NCBI GenBank assembly: GCA_027488395.1
Contig: JAIYBT010000009.1
Location: forward strand, 1-54,585
DNA length: 54,585 nucleotides
Direction of reading: 5' to 3'
From: Methylophilaceae bacterium
Lineage (GTDB): Bacteria > Pseudomonadota > Gammaproteobacteria > Burkholderiales > Methylophilaceae
Positions 34,927 through 41,829 of the stretch are shown piece after piece. The notes under the pieces were generated by a model that ran no database searches, was not told the origin of the DNA, and saw only the letters and a list, made by a program, of their open reading frames with translations. Made by a program: the position numbers and the translations under genes. The stretch's first letter is position 1. Each line of letters starts with the position of its first letter.

Positions 34927-35343
34927 ATGACTAAAATCCGCTTTTACACCGATGTGCCCGATCCTATGCAACTGATGACACAGTTGGTGGCGCAGGCGCT
35001 CGATAAACAACGGCGGGTCACCCTATACCTTGCCGATGAAGCGGCGGCGCAGGCCATGAGTAAGCAATTGTGGCATGCGTCAGCCGACACTTTTTTAGCC
35101 AATGCCATGGCTGACGAGCCGCTGGTGGCGATGACGCCCATCCACTTAGCATGGCAGCCAACACATATCGTACAAGATGAGTTGTTGTTTAATTATCAGA
35201 CGTCACAACCATTATTTTTCGGACGGTTTCGTCATTTGTTTGAAATCGTAGGCAGCGATGCGCAAGAAAAACAGGCTGGACGTCAACGCTATGCGTTTTA
35301 TCGTGACCGTGGTTACGAAATTCAGCACATCAAACACAGTTAA
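34927..35343 (+). CDS. holC: DNA polymerase III chi subunit
   Basis: 138 residues. Links the clamp loader to SSB. Recognised from MTKIRFYTDVPDPMQLMTQLVAQAL, RVTLYLADEAAAQAMSKQLWH, the ETL-type NYQ...LFFGRFRHLFEIV, and RQRYAFYRDRGYEIQHIKH. An ATG at 34918 would add three residues; the ATG at 34927 matches the family. pepA-holC order is conserved; valS, often next, is not present here. Confidence 0.93.
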   Translation: MTKIRFYTDVPDPMQLMTQLVAQALDKQRRVTLYLADEAAAQAMSKQLWHASADTFLANAMADEPLVAMTPIHLAWQPTHIVQDELLFNYQTSQPLFFGRFRHLFEIVGSDAQEKQAGRQRYAFYRDRGYEIQHIKHS

Positions 35344-35377
35344 TCACAACACTTGATCCAGCCCGTGAGGAACGCCT

Positions 35378-36076
35378 ATGGAATCGTCTGACATCCCCGT
35401 GTTAACTAAAGTGTATAAACCCAGCCCCATGCTGGGTGCAGACATGAGTGCGTTGATCGCCCAGCTTAAAGTTGCGTTATTGCCCGAATTGAGTGCCAGC
35501 TTGGCCGCACAGCTGGCCTCAGAAGCCAGACGTCAAGTGGGTGCCAGCATTGAAGGCGTTGAAGATGCGTTTCGTGAGGCGATGCAACACGTGGGCAAGC
35601 AACATGTGCTGCAGATTGAGCAGTCTGTCGCTGGGTTGTTGGCGGACCAAGAGGCGGCTCTGCAAACGCGCTTACAAAGCTTGAGCGCAGCCATCATCGA
35701 TCAGTTTACGTTGATGAGTGAACAATCGTTGCAACAGAGTCAGGCAGCCCTCACGCAGGCGCAAACCGCGTTACAGCAAGCCTTTGTCACTGAGCATCAA
35801 ACGCAACTTGAGACGCAATTCTCACAACATGCATTATTGCAAGCGCAGGCGTTTCAACAAGAATTTTCACTCACGGTTGAAACGCAGCGGGAAGCGTTAA
35901 AAGCGGATATTCAGCAATGGGTGCGTGATGAGGTGGCGGATTTGACAGCATTATGGCAGCAGCAGACGCGTCAGACCATTCAAGACGTGCTGCAAACTGT
36001 GCGGTGGGTGGTCGATGCGCCGATTAGCGGCAGTGATGCCACATCGCACAGCGATACGGATCAGTTTCAATCTTAA
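35378..36076 (+). CDS. coiled-coil protein of unknown function downstream of holC
   Basis: 232 residues. The first residues (DIPVLTKVYKP) resemble DUF2486-type proteins encoded after holC in Betaproteobacteria. From about residue 25 the protein is Gln/Ala/Leu-rich and predicted to be long helix and coiled coil (for example QTRLQSLSAAIIDQFTLMSEQ). No membrane segment, no enzyme motif. A link with replication is suggested only by position. The ATG at 35378 follows GAGGAA. Confidence 0.75.
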   Translation: MESSDIPVLTKVYKPSPMLGADMSALIAQLKVALLPELSASLAAQLASEARRQVGASIEGVEDAFREAMQHVGKQHVLQIEQSVAGLLADQEAALQTRLQSLSAAIIDQFTLMSEQSLQQSQAALTQAQTALQQAFVTEHQTQLETQFSQHALLQAQAFQQEFSLTVETQREALKADIQQWVRDEVADLTALWQQQTRQTIQDVLQTVRWVVDAPISGSDATSHSDTDQFQS

Positions 36077-36428
36077 GTCCTCGCCAACATAGGCTAGGTT
36101 GTTGATGTGTCTGGGTGAATGTTGTCGACTTTCAGTGATCTCGTCAGCCACATGATTGCAGCGAATAGGGTGCGAATAGGGTGCGAAACCACCAAGACTT
36201 AGGCCCTTTTCATAGACCTTCACTTTGACCTTTGCTTTGAGCATTAATCAGTCCGCGAAAATCTTACTTGTCTCTTGGTTAAACAATCTTGGTTAGAACA
36301 GTCTTGGTTCTAACGGTCTTGGTTGAATCGGTATTGATTAAAACCAGCTGTCTTAATTGAAGCTTTACTGGTTGAAGCTTTCTTGATTAAAACCGTCTTG
36401 GTTGAAGTTATGGCAACTGCAAGCTGCG
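36077..36428. other. 352-base gene-free gap holding repeats
   Basis: Convergent end region between the coiled-coil gene and xthA. It contains an 11-base tandem duplication (GCGAATAGGGT twice, 36161-36182) and the degenerate TCTTGGTT repeats described separately. No terminator of classical form was found for either neighbour. Confidence 0.6.
36268..36409. repeat. about nine degenerate 15-18-base tandem repeats (TCTTGGTTNAA)
   Basis: Units such as TCTCTTGGTTAAAC, AATCTTGGTTAGAAC, AGTCTTGGTTCTAAC, GGTCTTGGTTGAATC, GGTATTGATTAAAACC, TTTACTGGTTGAAGC, TTTCTTGATTAAAACC and GTCTTGGTTGAAGTT follow one another without spacers. Period drifts between 15 and 18, and every unit differs, so it is an old array. 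Not coding in any frame that I can support. Confidence 0.75.
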
Positions 36429-37208
36429 TTATCGGGCAAGATGTAACACCACAGGCGTATGGTCGCTGGGGCGCTCGAGTTTACGCGGTGCTTTGTCAAT
36501 CTCACAAGCGATGGCTTGCGCTTTGAGTGCTTCACTGATCAAAATATGGTCAATTCGCATGCCTAAATTGCGTCTAAAACCTGCCATTCGGTAATCCCAC
36601 CAGCTAAACTGGCCCGCCTCTGGATGAAACAATCTAAAACTATCAGATAAGCCTAGTGCAAGTAAGCGCTGAAAAGCTTCGCGTTCGGGCGCACTGACCA
36701 AGACTTGGCCTTCCCACGCGGCAGGATCATGGCAATCACGGTCCTCAGGTGCAATATTGTAATCCCCCAATACTGCCAACTGTGGATGTTGCGCCAGTTC
36801 CTGTTTGATCCAAGCCTCAAAGGCAGCTAGCCAACGTAGCTTGTACTGATACTTGTCAGAATCCACGGCCTGACCATTCACGACATAAGCACTCACCACG
36901 CGTACGCCCTGAATGGTGGCGGCAATAATGCGTTTTTGGCTATCTTCAAACTCGGGCAAGTCCACGTGCACCGCTTCCAACGCATGCGGGCTGATAATTG
37001 CAACCCCATTGTAGGTTTTTTGACCATGGTGTACGGCATGAAAGCCTGCTTCCGCCAATGCAGCATAAGGAAACTTGCTATCCTCTTGTTTGGTTTCTTG
37101 TAGACAAAGTGCATCGGGGCGATGTGTGGCTAACCAATCGAGGACATGGGGCAAACGTACATTGAGTGAGTTGACGTTCCAAGTGGCAAGTTTAAACGGG
37201 GTGGTCAA
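36429..37208 (-). CDS. xthA: exodeoxyribonuclease III / AP endonuclease
   Basis: 259 residues of the Xth/ExoA family: LATWNVNSLNVRLPHVLDWL, LCLQETKQED (metal Glu), GDYNIAPEDRDCHDP, GQFSWWDYRMAGFRRNLGMRIDHILIS and the catalytic SDHTPVV. Cuts DNA at abasic sites in base-excision repair and removes 3' blocks. The start must be TTG at 37208, because no ATG/GTG precedes the conserved FKLATWNV; the ribosome site is weak. It is divergent from the guanidine operon. Confidence 0.95.
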   Translation of the reverse strand: MTTPFKLATWNVNSLNVRLPHVLDWLATHRPDALCLQETKQEDSKFPYAALAEAGFHAVHHGQKTYNGVAIISPHALEAVHVDLPEFEDSQKRIIAATIQGVRVVSAYVVNGQAVDSDKYQYKLRWLAAFEAWIKQELAQHPQLAVLGDYNIAPEDRDCHDPAAWEGQVLVSAPEREAFQRLLALGLSDSFRLFHPEAGQFSWWDYRMAGFRRNLGMRIDHILISEALKAQAIACEIDKAPRKLERPSDHTPVVLHLAR

Positions 37209-37364
37209 AGCGAGACTTTCGTGTAAAACAACAATGACCTTATTCTACAACAGCCCTTGTTGACGCAAGCACATGACGGTGGGTTTTAAAGTGAAAAATG
37301 ACGCATGGCGTTTGTCAGATGTGTGCAAAGGCATGCCAAACACAATCAACCGCTTGTCAATGTT

Positions 37365-37379
37365 GCACTTAATGAGTGC
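37365..37379 (+). promoter_or_regulatory. NtrC-type enhancer site (GCACT-N5-AGTGC)
   Basis: TTGCACTTAATGAGTGCG has the 5-5-5 dyad GCACT/AGTGC typical of NtrC sites (consensus GCACC-N5-GGTGC), about 105-115 bases upstream of the predicted sigma54 start. That is the normal distance for an enhancer. A second dyad of comparable quality was not found. Confidence 0.6.
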
Positions 37380-37454
37380 GCTTGTGCCATGTTGAGGCGT
37401 GGGCCATCCACCTCAATTGCCAGAATAGCGATATAAATCAAGCGCTTTTCGTAT

Positions 37455-37469
37455 GGCATAGTCCTTGCT
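37455..37469 (+). promoter_or_regulatory. sigma54 (-24/-12) promoter of the guanidine operon
   Basis: TGGCAT-AGTCC-TTGCT: GG at 37456-37457 and GC at 37468-37469 are exactly 10 bases apart, as required, and 11 of the usual consensus bases are kept (TGGCAC-N5-TTGCA/T). The predicted start is about 37481, giving a leader of about 185 bases that contains the riboswitch. Confidence 0.78.
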
Positions 37470-37509
37470 ATTTCAATTGTGAGGGGCGGCATAAGTTTAC
37501 GCTGCACAA

Positions 37510-37610
37510 CCTAATGGTTGGCTAGGGTTCCGATTCACTTGTTGAGTGCTGGTCCGAGAGCTGACGACCTCCAAGAGGTTACACGGCGGGATAAAAGCCC
37601 GGGAGATGGC
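37510..37610 (+). ncRNA. guanidine-I (ykkC) riboswitch
   Basis: All conserved ykkC blocks occur in order: CTAGGGTTCCG (37523-37533), TGGTCCGAGAG (37551-37561), ACACGGCGGG (37582-37591) and ATAAAAGCCCGGGAGA (37592-37607). Hairpins between them (CACTTGTTGAGTG, ACCTCCAAGAGGT) are intact. The RNA binds free guanidine and turns expression on. The next gene begins at 37666; a GGCAAC...GTTGC hairpin at 37610-37635 with no T-run suggests control through ribosome access more than termination. The 41 codons that are open upstream of the true start are just riboswitch sequence. Confidence 0.96.
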
Positions 37611-37665
37611 AACATTAACGAATGTAGTTGCTCCTATCGCCGATCAACCAACTTGGAGAACCACC

Positions 37666-38727
37666 GTGTTACTCAAAAAATTCTTGGTCATATTGACCGT
37701 CCTATGTGTATCTTTTTTGCAGCCCACGGCAAATGCCGCCGATAGCAAAAAACAATTTAACGTCTGTTGGACCATTTACGCAGGTTGGATGCCTTGGGAT
37801 TATGCGCAAGCCAAAGGCATTGTCGCTAAATGGGCCAAAAAATATGGCATTGCCATAAAAGTCACCCAACTTAACGATTACGCAGAATCGATCAATCAAT
37901 ACACTGCAGGCCAATTTGATGGCTGTGCTATGGCAAACTTAGATGCCTTGGTCGTGCCCGCTGCTGGCGGCGTGGATAGCACGGCATTGGTGGTCGGCGA
38001 TTACTCCAATGGGAATGATGGTATTGTGCTTAAAGGCGCGCAAAAGCAACTGAAAGACCTCAAAGGCCAAAGCGTCCATTTGGTGCAATATTCAGTGTCG
38101 CACTACATGTTGGCGCGTGCACTTGAAAAAGCAGGGTTAACTCAAAAAGAGATTAAATTGGTCAATGTGTCAGATGCGGATGTGGTCGGTGCATTTAATG
38201 CGCCAACTGTAAAAGCCATGGCGACATGGAATCCACAATTATCCGAATTATCTGCATTGCCCAATACCAGTAAAGTATTTGACTCTAAAGAAATTCCAAA
38301 CGAAATCATTGATTTAATGGTGGTAAACACCAATACCTTGCAAAAAAATCCAGCCCTAGGCAAAGCATTAACTGGCGCATGGTTTGAAGTGCTGGCGATG
38401 ATGAAAGCCAAAGACAAAGACGCTTTGCAATACATGGCTAAACAGTCTGGCAGTAGTTTTGATTCTTACATGCAACAACTTGCAAGCACCGCGATGTTTT
38501 ATACGCCAGCGGAGGCACTCACCTTTGTGCGTGATCCCAAGTTGCCATCGGTGATGCAAAAAATGTCTCAATTTTCGTTTGATAATGGCTTGCTAGGCCC
38601 CACTGCCAAAAACGCAAATGCAGTGGGCATTGCCTACCCCAATGGGGTCACCACGGGTAACCCTAAAAATATCAAACTGCGGTTTGATGATACCTATCTC
38701 AAACTTGCTGTGGATGGCAAGTTATAA
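37666..38727 (+). CDS. guanidine ABC importer, periplasmic substrate-binding protein
   Basis: 353 residues. GTG start at 37666 with GGAGA 6 bases upstream, followed by a Sec signal peptide (LLKKFLVILTVLCVSFL...ANA, about 23 residues). The mature protein is an NMT1/TauA-type binding protein of the group annotated as putative urea ABC transporter proteins: FNVCWTIYAGWMPWDYAQ, IKVTQLNDYAESINQYTAGQFDGCAMANLDAL, HLVQYSVSHYMLARAL and WNPQLSEL. Because it is the first gene after a guanidine riboswitch, guanidine is the likely ligand. Upstream in-frame ATGs lie in the riboswitch and are rejected. Confidence 0.9.
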   Translation: MLLKKFLVILTVLCVSFLQPTANAADSKKQFNVCWTIYAGWMPWDYAQAKGIVAKWAKKYGIAIKVTQLNDYAESINQYTAGQFDGCAMANLDALVVPAAGGVDSTALVVGDYSNGNDGIVLKGAQKQLKDLKGQSVHLVQYSVSHYMLARALEKAGLTQKEIKLVNVSDADVVGAFNAPTVKAMATWNPQLSELSALPNTSKVFDSKEIPNEIIDLMVVNTNTLQKNPALGKALTGAWFEVLAMMKAKDKDALQYMAKQSGSSFDSYMQQLASTAMFYTPAEALTFVRDPKLPSVMQKMSQFSFDNGLLGPTAKNANAVGIAYPNGVTTGNPKNIKLRFDDTYLKLAVDGKL

Positions 38728-38739
38728 CAGGCCCAACGC

Positions 38740-39555
38740 ATGAGACTGCTCAACCATCAACCACAACGCAGCACTTCGCTATTATTGGCAATGATTCCTT
38801 TTGTGCTGCTGGCTGCTATTTATCTGCTGAACTCTTCGCTACGCTTAGCCGATAACCCAGAGGATAAATTGTTGCCCAGTGTCGCCCAGATGGTAGAAGC
38901 GACCAAACAAATGGCTTGGGTGGAGGATCCCGCCACCGGCAGTTATCTCATGCTGGAAGACACCTTGGCCAGTTTAAAGCGGCTCGGTATGAGCTTGGCG
39001 GTGGTGTCTATCTTGGGCTTGGTACTCGGCTTGGTGTTGGGCACTATTCCCCTTGCTAGTGCCACTATTTCGCCCTTGGTGGCGGTATTTTCGATGATTC
39101 CGCCTCTCGCCATCTTGCCCATTTTATTTATTGTGTTTGGCTTGGATGAGTTGTCGAAAGTGATGCTGATTGTGATTGGTATCACACCGATGCTCGCGCG
39201 TGATTTAGAGCAACGCGCACGCGAGTTACCCAAAGAAGTCCTGATCAAGGCACAAACGCTAGGCGCCAACACGTGGACGGTAATGATACGCGTGATCTTG
39301 CCACAGCTGGTGTCACGCTTAATCACCTCGTTACGGTTGTTGATGGGTTCCGCTTGGTTATTTTTAATTTCCGCAGAAGCCATTTCCGCCACAGAGGGTT
39401 TGGGCTATCGCATTTTCTTGGTGCGGCGCTACTTGTCGATGGATGTCATTTTGCCCTATGTGTTGTGGATCACCTTATTGGCTTGGTTGACGGATTATGC
39501 CTTAAAAAAACTCCATCAATGCTGGTTTCCATGGGCGGAGGGCGCTGGTCGATGA
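38740..39555 (+). CDS. guanidine ABC importer, permease
   Basis: 271 residues with about six membrane helices of the BPD_transp_1 class (SsuC/TauC type): LLLAMIPFVLLAAIYLL, LAVVSILGLVLGLVLGTIPLA, MIPPLAILPILFIVFGLDELSKVMLIVIG, and the ATPase-contact loop KAQTLGANTWTVMIRVILPQL. It is 12 bases after the binding-protein gene, and its stop overlaps the ATPase gene's start by 4 bases. Confidence 0.92.
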   Translation: MRLLNHQPQRSTSLLLAMIPFVLLAAIYLLNSSLRLADNPEDKLLPSVAQMVEATKQMAWVEDPATGSYLMLEDTLASLKRLGMSLAVVSILGLVLGLVLGTIPLASATISPLVAVFSMIPPLAILPILFIVFGLDELSKVMLIVIGITPMLARDLEQRARELPKEVLIKAQTLGANTWTVMIRVILPQLVSRLITSLRLLMGSAWLFLISAEAISATEGLGYRIFLVRRYLSMDVILPYVLWITLLAWLTDYALKKLHQCWFPWAEGAGR

Positions 39556-40343
39556 GCTTTATTTCTTTTCAAAATGTTTGGCAACGCTATGGTGATCATG
39601 TCGTGCTCGAAGGCATTCATCTCGATATCGAAGCTGGCGCGTTTTGTACGCTGGTGGGGGCTTCAGGATGTGGTAAATCCACGTTTTTACGTTTACTACT
39701 TGGCCAAGAATCGCCCAGTAAAGGTCAAATTTTGTTGGATGGTAAGCCGTTATCGGCCGAACCCGACCCATCACGCGGTGTGGTGTTTCAAAAGTATTCG
39801 GTGTTTCCGCATTTAACGGTGCTTGAAAACGTGGTGATTGCCTTGGAGTTGGCAGCCTCGCCTGTATGGGGGCGCTTTTGGGGCGAAAAAAAACGGGCAG
39901 CGCGTGCGCAAGCCACGCAGATGCTCACCCGCGTTGGCTTGGAACACGCGCTACATCAATATCCTGCATCTTTATCTGGTGGGATGCAGCAACGCTTAGC
40001 TATTGCACAAGCGCTGATTGCAAAGCCGCGAGTATTGTTGCTCGATGAGCCATTTGGTGCGCTCGATCCAGGCATACGTAAAGACATGCATGCACTGTTG
40101 CTCTCGTTATGCCAAGAATCCACCCTTACCGTATTCATGGTGACCCATGATTTAGCCGAGGGCTTTCATTTGGGGACGCGTTTGTTGGTGTTTGATAAGG
40201 TGCGCATCGACCCCCATGCCCCCAAAGCGTATGGTGCAAAAATCACCTATGACATTCAATTAAATCAGGATAGACAATCACAGCGGGCGCAAGTGGCCAC
40301 GCTGCCCAGCCATGTATTGCGTTCCACAGAAGTAGAAAGTTAA
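39552..40343 (+). CDS. guanidine ABC importer, ATPase
   Basis: 263 residues. ATPase of the SsuB/TauB type: Walker A LVGASGCGKSTFLRLL, Q-loop VVFQKYSVFPHLTV, signature LSGGMQQRLAIAQAL, Walker B VLLLDEPFGALD and H-loop MVTHDLAEG. The ATG at 39552 overlaps the permease stop; the longer reading frame from 39273 is inside the permease gene. Completes a three-gene importer. Confidence 0.94.
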   Translation: MSFISFQNVWQRYGDHVVLEGIHLDIEAGAFCTLVGASGCGKSTFLRLLLGQESPSKGQILLDGKPLSAEPDPSRGVVFQKYSVFPHLTVLENVVIALELAASPVWGRFWGEKKRAARAQATQMLTRVGLEHALHQYPASLSGGMQQRLAIAQALIAKPRVLLLDEPFGALDPGIRKDMHALLLSLCQESTLTVFMVTHDLAEGFHLGTRLLVFDKVRIDPHAPKAYGAKITYDIQLNQDRQSQRAQVATLPSHVLRSTEVES

Positions 40344-40347
40344 CCCT

Positions 40348-41082
40348 ATGCATACCCAAACAACGCTCAATCATCCTATTTTGTATGAAGAAGTGGTGCC
40401 CGGTGGCGGTCATACATCGTTCATCTTAAAACAAGGCCAGGTGTTGCGCATGACGGATATCGCTGGCAACGCCAATGTCAGTATGTTGCTACTCAACGCC
40501 CATCAACATAGTGAGCGGCTGAATTTGCCCGATACGTTAAAAGCGCAACATACCGCCAAACTCACCGCTGGCCACTGCTTGTATTCTGATATGGGGCGCG
40601 TATTGGCGGCAATTGTCACGGATACCTGTGGCTGGCACGATAGTTTTGGTGGCGTGTTAAACGCGCAAGAGGTTCAAGACAAATATGGGGTCGGGCGCTA
40701 CCAGGCGCTGCGGAATCAGTTTTATCGCAATGGCACCGATAATTTTTTGGTGGAGATGGGCAAGTGGAATCTTGACCTGGAGGATTTATTAATGGTGATC
40801 AACTTTTTTAGTAAGGTCACGGTGGATGCGCAAGGCTATATGCACTTTCATCCCAACAATGCCTGCATCGGCGATTATGTTGAACTGTATGCGCCGATGG
40901 ATACCTTGGTGGTACTGACTACGCTACAGCATCCGTTAGATCCAGACCCTGTGTACCAACCCCGTCCCATTCAGCTTGCGATTCGCACTGCCGAGAGCGA
41001 TACGATTGTTGCGGTGTGTCGTCAGTCACGCCCCGAAAATGCACGGGCATTTCAAAACACCGAACGCTTATATTTATCATGA
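40348..41082 (+). CDS. cgdA: DUF1989 protein, carboxyguanidine deiminase subunit (UAAP1-type)
   Basis: 244 residues, DUF1989 fold: GGGHTSFILKQGQVLRMTDIAGNANVSMLLLNA, SERLNLPDTLKAQHTAKLTAGHCLYSDMGRVLA, TDTCGWHDSFGG and HFHPNNACIGDYVELYAPMDTLVVL. Formerly called urea carboxylase-associated protein. Published work on guanidine degradation showed that two such proteins form carboxyguanidine deiminase, which turns carboxyguanidine into allophanate and ammonia. Cys and His residues in TDTCGWHD are likely metal/active-site residues. Which of the two is called A or B is my assignment by order and length. It starts 4 bases after the ATPase stop. Confidence 0.88.
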   Translation: MHTQTTLNHPILYEEVVPGGGHTSFILKQGQVLRMTDIAGNANVSMLLLNAHQHSERLNLPDTLKAQHTAKLTAGHCLYSDMGRVLAAIVTDTCGWHDSFGGVLNAQEVQDKYGVGRYQALRNQFYRNGTDNFLVEMGKWNLDLEDLLMVINFFSKVTVDAQGYMHFHPNNACIGDYVELYAPMDTLVVLTTLQHPLDPDPVYQPRPIQLAIRTAESDTIVAVCRQSRPENARAFQNTERLYLS

Positions 41083-41094
41083 AAGGATGCGCAC

Positions 41095-41745
41095 ATGCAG
41101 ATTGTAGAAAGTCAGCTTAACGCAGCACACGCCTCGTTTCATCATGTGATTCCCGCGGGTGAGCCCTATTTGTTTGAAGTCAAAGCAGGGCAGTTTTTTC
41201 GGTTATTAGATAGTGAAGGCAACCAAGCGGTAGATACGTTGTTTTACAGCGCACGCAATCCGCGTGAACGCTACGACCCACAACGTACCATGCGCAATCA
41301 AAACAAAGTCTATCTGAGCACGGGCACCACTTTATATTCCAATCTCGGCCAGCCATTGGCCACGATTGTGGCGGATACCTGTGGCCGGCACGATACCTTG
41401 GGCGGGGCGTGTGCGCAAGAAAGTAATACCGTGCGCTACGCGATGGATACACGCTATATGCATAGTTGTCGCGATAATTTCATGTGTGCTTGTTTGCATG
41501 ATGGTCGTTTAGATAAGCGTGACATCGGCGCCAACATTAATTTTTTTATGAATGTACCGGTCACAGAACAAGGCGGTTTAACCTTTGCCGATGGCATTTC
41601 AGCGCCAGGTAAATATGTTGAACTCAAAGCCCATCAAGATTTGATTGTGCTGATTTCAAATTGTCCACAACTCAACAATCCCTGTAATGGTTGGAACCCA
41701 ACCCAAGCCGAAGTGTTTGTCTGGGACGCGACAACACCGCAATAA
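41095..41745 (+). CDS. cgdB: DUF1989 protein, carboxyguanidine deiminase subunit (UAAP2-type)
   Basis: 216 residues, paralogous to the preceding gene: FHHVIPAGEPYLFEVKAGQFFRLLDSEGNQAVDTLFY, LYSNLGQPLATIVADTCGRHDTLGGACAQESN, CRDNFMCACLHDGRLDKRDIGANINFFMNVPV and a C-terminal NCPQLNNPCNGWNP. Cysteine and histidine clusters match those in the partner. It is expected to form a heteromeric deiminase with it. The start is 12 bases after the previous stop, with GAAAGGATG upstream. Confidence 0.88.
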   Translation: MQIVESQLNAAHASFHHVIPAGEPYLFEVKAGQFFRLLDSEGNQAVDTLFYSARNPRERYDPQRTMRNQNKVYLSTGTTLYSNLGQPLATIVADTCGRHDTLGGACAQESNTVRYAMDTRYMHSCRDNFMCACLHDGRLDKRDIGANINFFMNVPVTEQGGLTFADGISAPGKYVELKAHQDLIVLISNCPQLNNPCNGWNPTQAEVFVWDATTPQ

Positions 41746-41829
41746 ACAGCGTATTTAACCTGCCGCCATGGACGACCATACTGCGGTGATTGTATATGCG
41801 GGACGGCCCGCGCTTAAAAGATTAACTGT

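Noticed and set aside
36268..36409. Possible CRISPR array
   Set aside because: Units abut without unique spacers and differ from one another; there are no cas genes.
37546..37665. Upstream in-frame start for the guanidine-binding protein
   Set aside because: Those 40 codons are the riboswitch; GTG 37666 has a ribosome site and begins the signal peptide.
39273..39551. Longer start for the guanidine ABC ATPase
   Set aside because: The added 93 residues overlap the permease in another frame; the ATG at 39552 gives the family start and a 4-base coupling overlap.
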